From Stentor coeruleus (taxonomy: Eukaryota; Ciliophora; Heterotrichea; Heterotrichida; Stentoridae), in NCBI GenBank assembly GCA_001970955.1, contig MPUH01000875.1:1-31095 (forward strand): a stretch of 31,095 nucleotides of DNA, written 5' to 3'. Within the stretch, counting starts at the first letter, position 1, and each line of letters starts with the position of its first letter. Shown here piece by piece: positions 28,465 through 31,095 of the stretch. The notes beneath the pieces are model-generated. The model saw only the letters and a program-made list of their open reading frames with translations. It was not told the DNA's origin and did not search any database. The translations under genes were made by a program, and so were the position numbers.

Positions 28465-29406
28465 CTATGGATCAAAAATAATTTTCCATATCTCTTCAAA
28501 GGTTTGTGGCATGAGTTTTTCTATAAAAATATCAAGACTGTCTCTGGTAATATCAAATGCATCTGGTGCTCTTAATCTAAGGACTTGCATAATTTTATTA
28601 AATTTCTTTTGGGTTGTTATTGATATAGCTTCTTTTAATTCAATTTGTCTACTTCGAGGGATATTTTTAGTTTCAATATTATTTGCAGTTTTATTTACTT
28701 TTATTTGTTCATAACTTGATTCACTATATTCACTATTATTAAATTCTTCACTATCAAAATAGTCTTCAGTTTCTATTGATTCACAGTTTTCAGTAAGAAT
28801 TTGTTTATAAATAGGTTGAGACATTATTTTCTCTTTCAAAGCCTGTGAGTTTTTAGCATTTTTCAAAGGTGTAGCAGGTACTTTAAAAGTTTGTGGGGTG
28901 TTTTTTTTAGCTTTTAGACTGTTTTGTTTTTTTTCAAAAAATCTAGGCTTAGTATTTTGACTTTGGGTTTTTTTCTCATTAGTTTCAGAGATAGTTTTAC
29001 ATTCATTTTTTGTGTTTGATCTAAGCCTTTTTATAGGTAATATGCTATTTTGTATACAGTAATCCTTGCATTTTTTATCCATGATATTAGCTCTAATCAC
29101 AATAGGCTATATAATATTTACAGATTTACTTTGATTAAATATTCTACAGTTTTCCCATATAAGATTGATATCATCAAGTACTTGATTAATATTTTCATAT
29201 TTCATTTGCTTTAGATTAAGGCATATGGTATTTATATCCATTGGGTTTTTGATTATTTTCTTATATATTGGGATTCCTAATTTGCTAGTATCAACTGGCA
29301 TGAGAAAGTCAATACATTCTTCTTGAGCTTTAAGAAATGATATTAACTTATCCGCAGTTACAAAATCTGGGTTTTGCGCCTTTTGATTAGCTTGCCTCAT
29401 CTTCAT
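28465..29406 (-). CDS. Compact BET-family protein: one bromodomain plus NET domain
   Basis: Exons 29406-29122 and 29106-28465 encode 308 residues. The bromodomain (about 25-105) has MPVDTSKLGIPIYKKIIKNP, then MDINTICLNL and ENCRIFNQ. The Asn of RIFN is the acetyl-lysine-binding residue. The intron falls right after it, and splicing yields the expected QSKSPIVIRANIMD helix C. A Lys/Ser-rich linker leads to an acidic segment (about 190-225) and a C-terminal NET domain (IELKEAISITTQKKFNKIMQ, then DIFIEKLMPQTFEEIWKII). That combination defines BET proteins, readers of acetylated histones that recruit transcription machinery. Animal members have two bromodomains; plant GTE-type members have one, as here. 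The ATG at 29406 is the first in frame before the domain; upstream codons include only a TTG start. Confidence 0.9.
29107..29121 (-). other. 15-nt intron of the BET gene
   Basis: On the minus strand the sequence is GTAAATATTATATAG, in phase 0 with a terminal in-frame TAG. Removal joins the two halves of the bromodomain. Confidence 0.94.
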
Positions 29407-29548
29407 TATAGGCCCCCTTAATATCAGGGATTCATTTAATTTTGCATTCGTGAAGAAATGGAATATGCTAGAAAGAAAATTTAGAGTATTCGAAGAAATA
29501 TTCAAGTATGATAAATTAAATAGTACTAATAATATATCTTAGCTAGAC

Positions 29549-30448
29549 ATGAAAAATTATGGGTTCTATTCCTACAACTCAGATAAATACTTATTCCAAG
29601 TATTTATTATGATTTTAGCATTTTCCTATGCAATACTGTGCATCCTAATATGCCTAAGGCTAAAATTCCAAATGACCAGACTGTTTAAAAGCTCTATAAA
29701 AAGTTTTTTGGGTATATTTTTTCTTATATGCATCCGTAAATAATATTTAGTCCGTCCAATACAAATATTTTGGTACAAAACTGAGTTTTCTTCTAAATTC
29801 ACTATTTTATTTGGAAATTTAATAGCTTTATTACATCTTGAAATATGCTTTGTATACACTTATGTTATATCATACTTTCATTTTTCTTTCAAAGAAGGGT
29901 TGGGAATGAAAAAAAGAGACAAAATCATCAAAATCATATTTTTTATCTTATTATTTTTGACAATACTTTTTTTGTTTGCTATTATTATGATATTTATCTA
30001 CTATGATCAAGATAATATATTTAATAATTTTGCTTTTATAACATGGATCGTTTGGGGTTCTGCACCTTTTATTATAGGTTTTTCAACTATGAATCTAATA
30101 AAAACTTCTTTAGAAATTTTTACTGCTGATATTATAAAAGGTATAAAACAGAGATCATATTTATTTTTTTTTTACACAATTTTTGGTTTTATAATAGTGA
30201 CAGTGACTAATTTTATTTTTAATACTTCAGAAAATGATACTGTAAAGTATTTTTTATATAGGATTGTGTTTTATTTTTTGAATTATATGATCATTGATAT
30301 TATTTCTATTTCTATTTTATTAGTAAGAAATTATCAACTTAAAAATAATGCGGAAACTATGATAGCTGAAGCAGCAAAAGAATTAATTATTGGTCCATTT
30401 TTTAATCGAAGGGTCAAAGATGAAAGTAGTATTTCAATTAAATTTTGA
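29549..30448 (+). CDS. Seven-transmembrane protein, paralogue C
   Basis: Exons 29549-29735 and 29751-30448 encode 294 residues. After the first helix comes ICLRLKFQMTRLFKSSI, the same post-helix-1 signature seen in the paralogues at 14977 and 16492. Splicing then continues into helix 2 and five further hydrophobic helices. The first exon alone stops after about 64 residues, and the second lacks helix 1, so neither makes sense alone. The last 40 residues are a soluble tail (AEAAKELIIGPFFNRR). It ends at TGA, the only confident gene in the window that does so. Function unknown. It lies about 12 kb from the other two copies and in the opposite orientation. Confidence 0.8.
29736..29750 (+). other. 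15-nt intron of seven-helix paralogue C
   Basis: The sequence is GTAAATAATATTTAG, in phase 1. Retention produces CGT AAA TAA. Removal links the first helix to the rest of the membrane protein in frame. Confidence 0.93.
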
Positions 30449-30534
30449 AATTTGTTCCTAAACCCAATCCTAAAATGATTTCAATTTAAAATCTAATCCT
30501 AATCATTCATAAAAATCATATAATATTAATAATC

Positions 30535-31095
30535 TTATCTTAATTCTACATTATCATCAATATAACTCAAACAATGAACCATCATATTCCTAAATTCCCT
30601 TATATCAATATTCCCATCTCCATTTTCATCAACTTTCTTCATCAACTTCTCCACATTTTCATCTGGACTTTCAATCAAACCTAAAACTTCCTTAAGCTCA
30701 TTTACCGTAATTTTTCCACTACCATCAATATCAAAAGCTTTAAAAGCAATATCCATAGTTTCATTATTTATAAGCAACTCTTTTTTCAAACATGCTGTAA
30801 TAAATTCACTATAATCTATAAACCCAGATTGATTTAAATCTAAAGTTCCCATAATTTTTTTAACTTCTTCAAAAGCTTCTTCCCCTTTCATTTTTTCTCT
30901 ATACGCTTGAAAAAGTTCTTCAGCACTGATTTTCCCATCTTTATTCCTATCAAGTTTTTGAAAGCTTTCTAATAATTCTTTATATGTTTCTTTACTAACA
31001 ACATTTGCTGCTATAAAAGTTAAAACTGCATGTTGAAGTTTTTGTTCTGTATGGAATAAAGCAAGGTTTATTAAAGTTTTACTTTTTTCTGAACC
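30535..31095 (-). CDS. Calcium-dependent protein kinase (CDPK), C-terminal part
   Basis: The gene runs off the right edge. The visible 186 residues start in the autoinhibitory/junction helix (LINLALFHTEQKLQHAVLTF, then IAANVVSKE), which is characteristic of CDPKs. Four complete EF-hands follow, with loops DRNKDGKISAEE, DLNQSGFIDYSE, DIDGSGKITVNE and DENGDGNIDIRE. All have acidic residues at positions 1 and 12, so all four should bind calcium. The kinase domain would lie beyond 31095. CDPKs are found in plants and alveolates and couple calcium signals directly to phosphorylation. An ATG at 30891 is internal, not the true start. TAA stop at 30535. Confidence 0.92.
   Translation of the reverse strand, partial: GSEKSKTLINLALFHTEQKLQHAVLTFIAANVVSKETYKELLESFQKLDRNKDGKISAEELFQAYREKMKGEEAFEEVKKIMGTLDLNQSGFIDYSEFITACLKKELLINNETMDIAFKAFDIDGSGKITVNELKEVLGLIESPDENVEKLMKKVDENGDGNIDIREFRNMMVHCLSYIDDNVELR

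Noticed and set aside
28406..28714. 102-codon plus-strand frame
   Set aside because: Antisense to the BET gene's NET domain, which has clear homology.
1..31095. Reassigned genetic code (TGA as Trp or Cys, TAA/TAG as Gln)
   Set aside because: No confident gene contains an in-frame stop apart from the tiny introns, and conserved proteins end at TAA or TAG at the expected lengths.
1..31095. tRNA genes, rRNA, transposons or CRISPR arrays
   Set aside because: I saw no cloverleaf arms, transposase, terminal inverted repeats or spaced direct repeats; a covariance-model scan would be needed to exclude small RNAs.

Overview
This window looks like macronuclear DNA from a ciliate, most likely a heterotrich close to Stentor. 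It is very AT-rich and densely packed with intron-poor genes. It carries a CFAP20 gene and a multidomain axonemal-type adenylate kinase, which implies cilia. All seven introns I could resolve are 15 or 16 nt long (GTA...TAG). TAA, TAG and TGA all appear to serve as stops, and no confident gene needs a reassigned stop codon. That combination fits Stentor (standard code, 15-nt introns). It does not fit Blepharisma, Euplotes or the oligohymenophorean ciliates.

Layout, left to right. 1-677: AT-rich flank with a possible decayed minus-strand reading frame. 678-4762 (+): a zinc-finger/kelch protein and a large cysteine-rich type I membrane protein. 4974-5549 (-): a divergent eIF4E-family protein. 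5940-7232 (+): a Cyc8/UTX-type TPR protein. 7372-8436 (-): an ABHD11-like alpha/beta-hydrolase that lacks its serine nucleophile. 8437-9614: a 39-bp tandem repeat and a probable pseudogene. 9615-10737 (+): a PDSS2-like polyprenyl synthase subunit with three tiny introns. 10995-14893 (-): one giant gene combining 14 WD40 repeats, ankyrin repeats, a TRP-like channel and a coiled coil. An assembly junction splits it artificially. 14977-17382 (-): two paralogous seven-helix membrane proteins. 17897-22842 (+): CFAP20, an unknown basic protein and a multidomain adenylate kinase. 23071-23724 (+): a secreted DOMON protein, followed by a 67-bp tandem repeat. 24389-26200 (-): malectin and an MGCSS-type acylated protein. 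26341-28371 (+): PIG-U and GET4. 28465-29406 (-): a compact BET protein. 29549-30448 (+): a third seven-helix paralogue. 30535-31095 (-): the C-terminal half of a calcium-dependent protein kinase, cut by the window end.

The genes do not form one pathway. Themes are ER membrane and glycoprotein biology (malectin, PIG-U, GET4), cilia (CFAP20, adenylate kinase, perhaps their neighbour), calcium and membrane signalling (WD40-TRP channel, seven-helix proteins, CDPK) and mitochondria (the PDSS2-like protein and the inactive ABHD11-like protein).

The most striking item is the WD40-ankyrin-TRP fusion. The window also holds four single-N junctions with duplicated flanks. These are almost certainly unmerged contig overlaps; one breaks the channel gene and two lengthen other proteins. 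Finally, intergenic DNA shows a sharp strand asymmetry: upstream of genes the coding strand is nearly G-free, and downstream it is nearly C-free.
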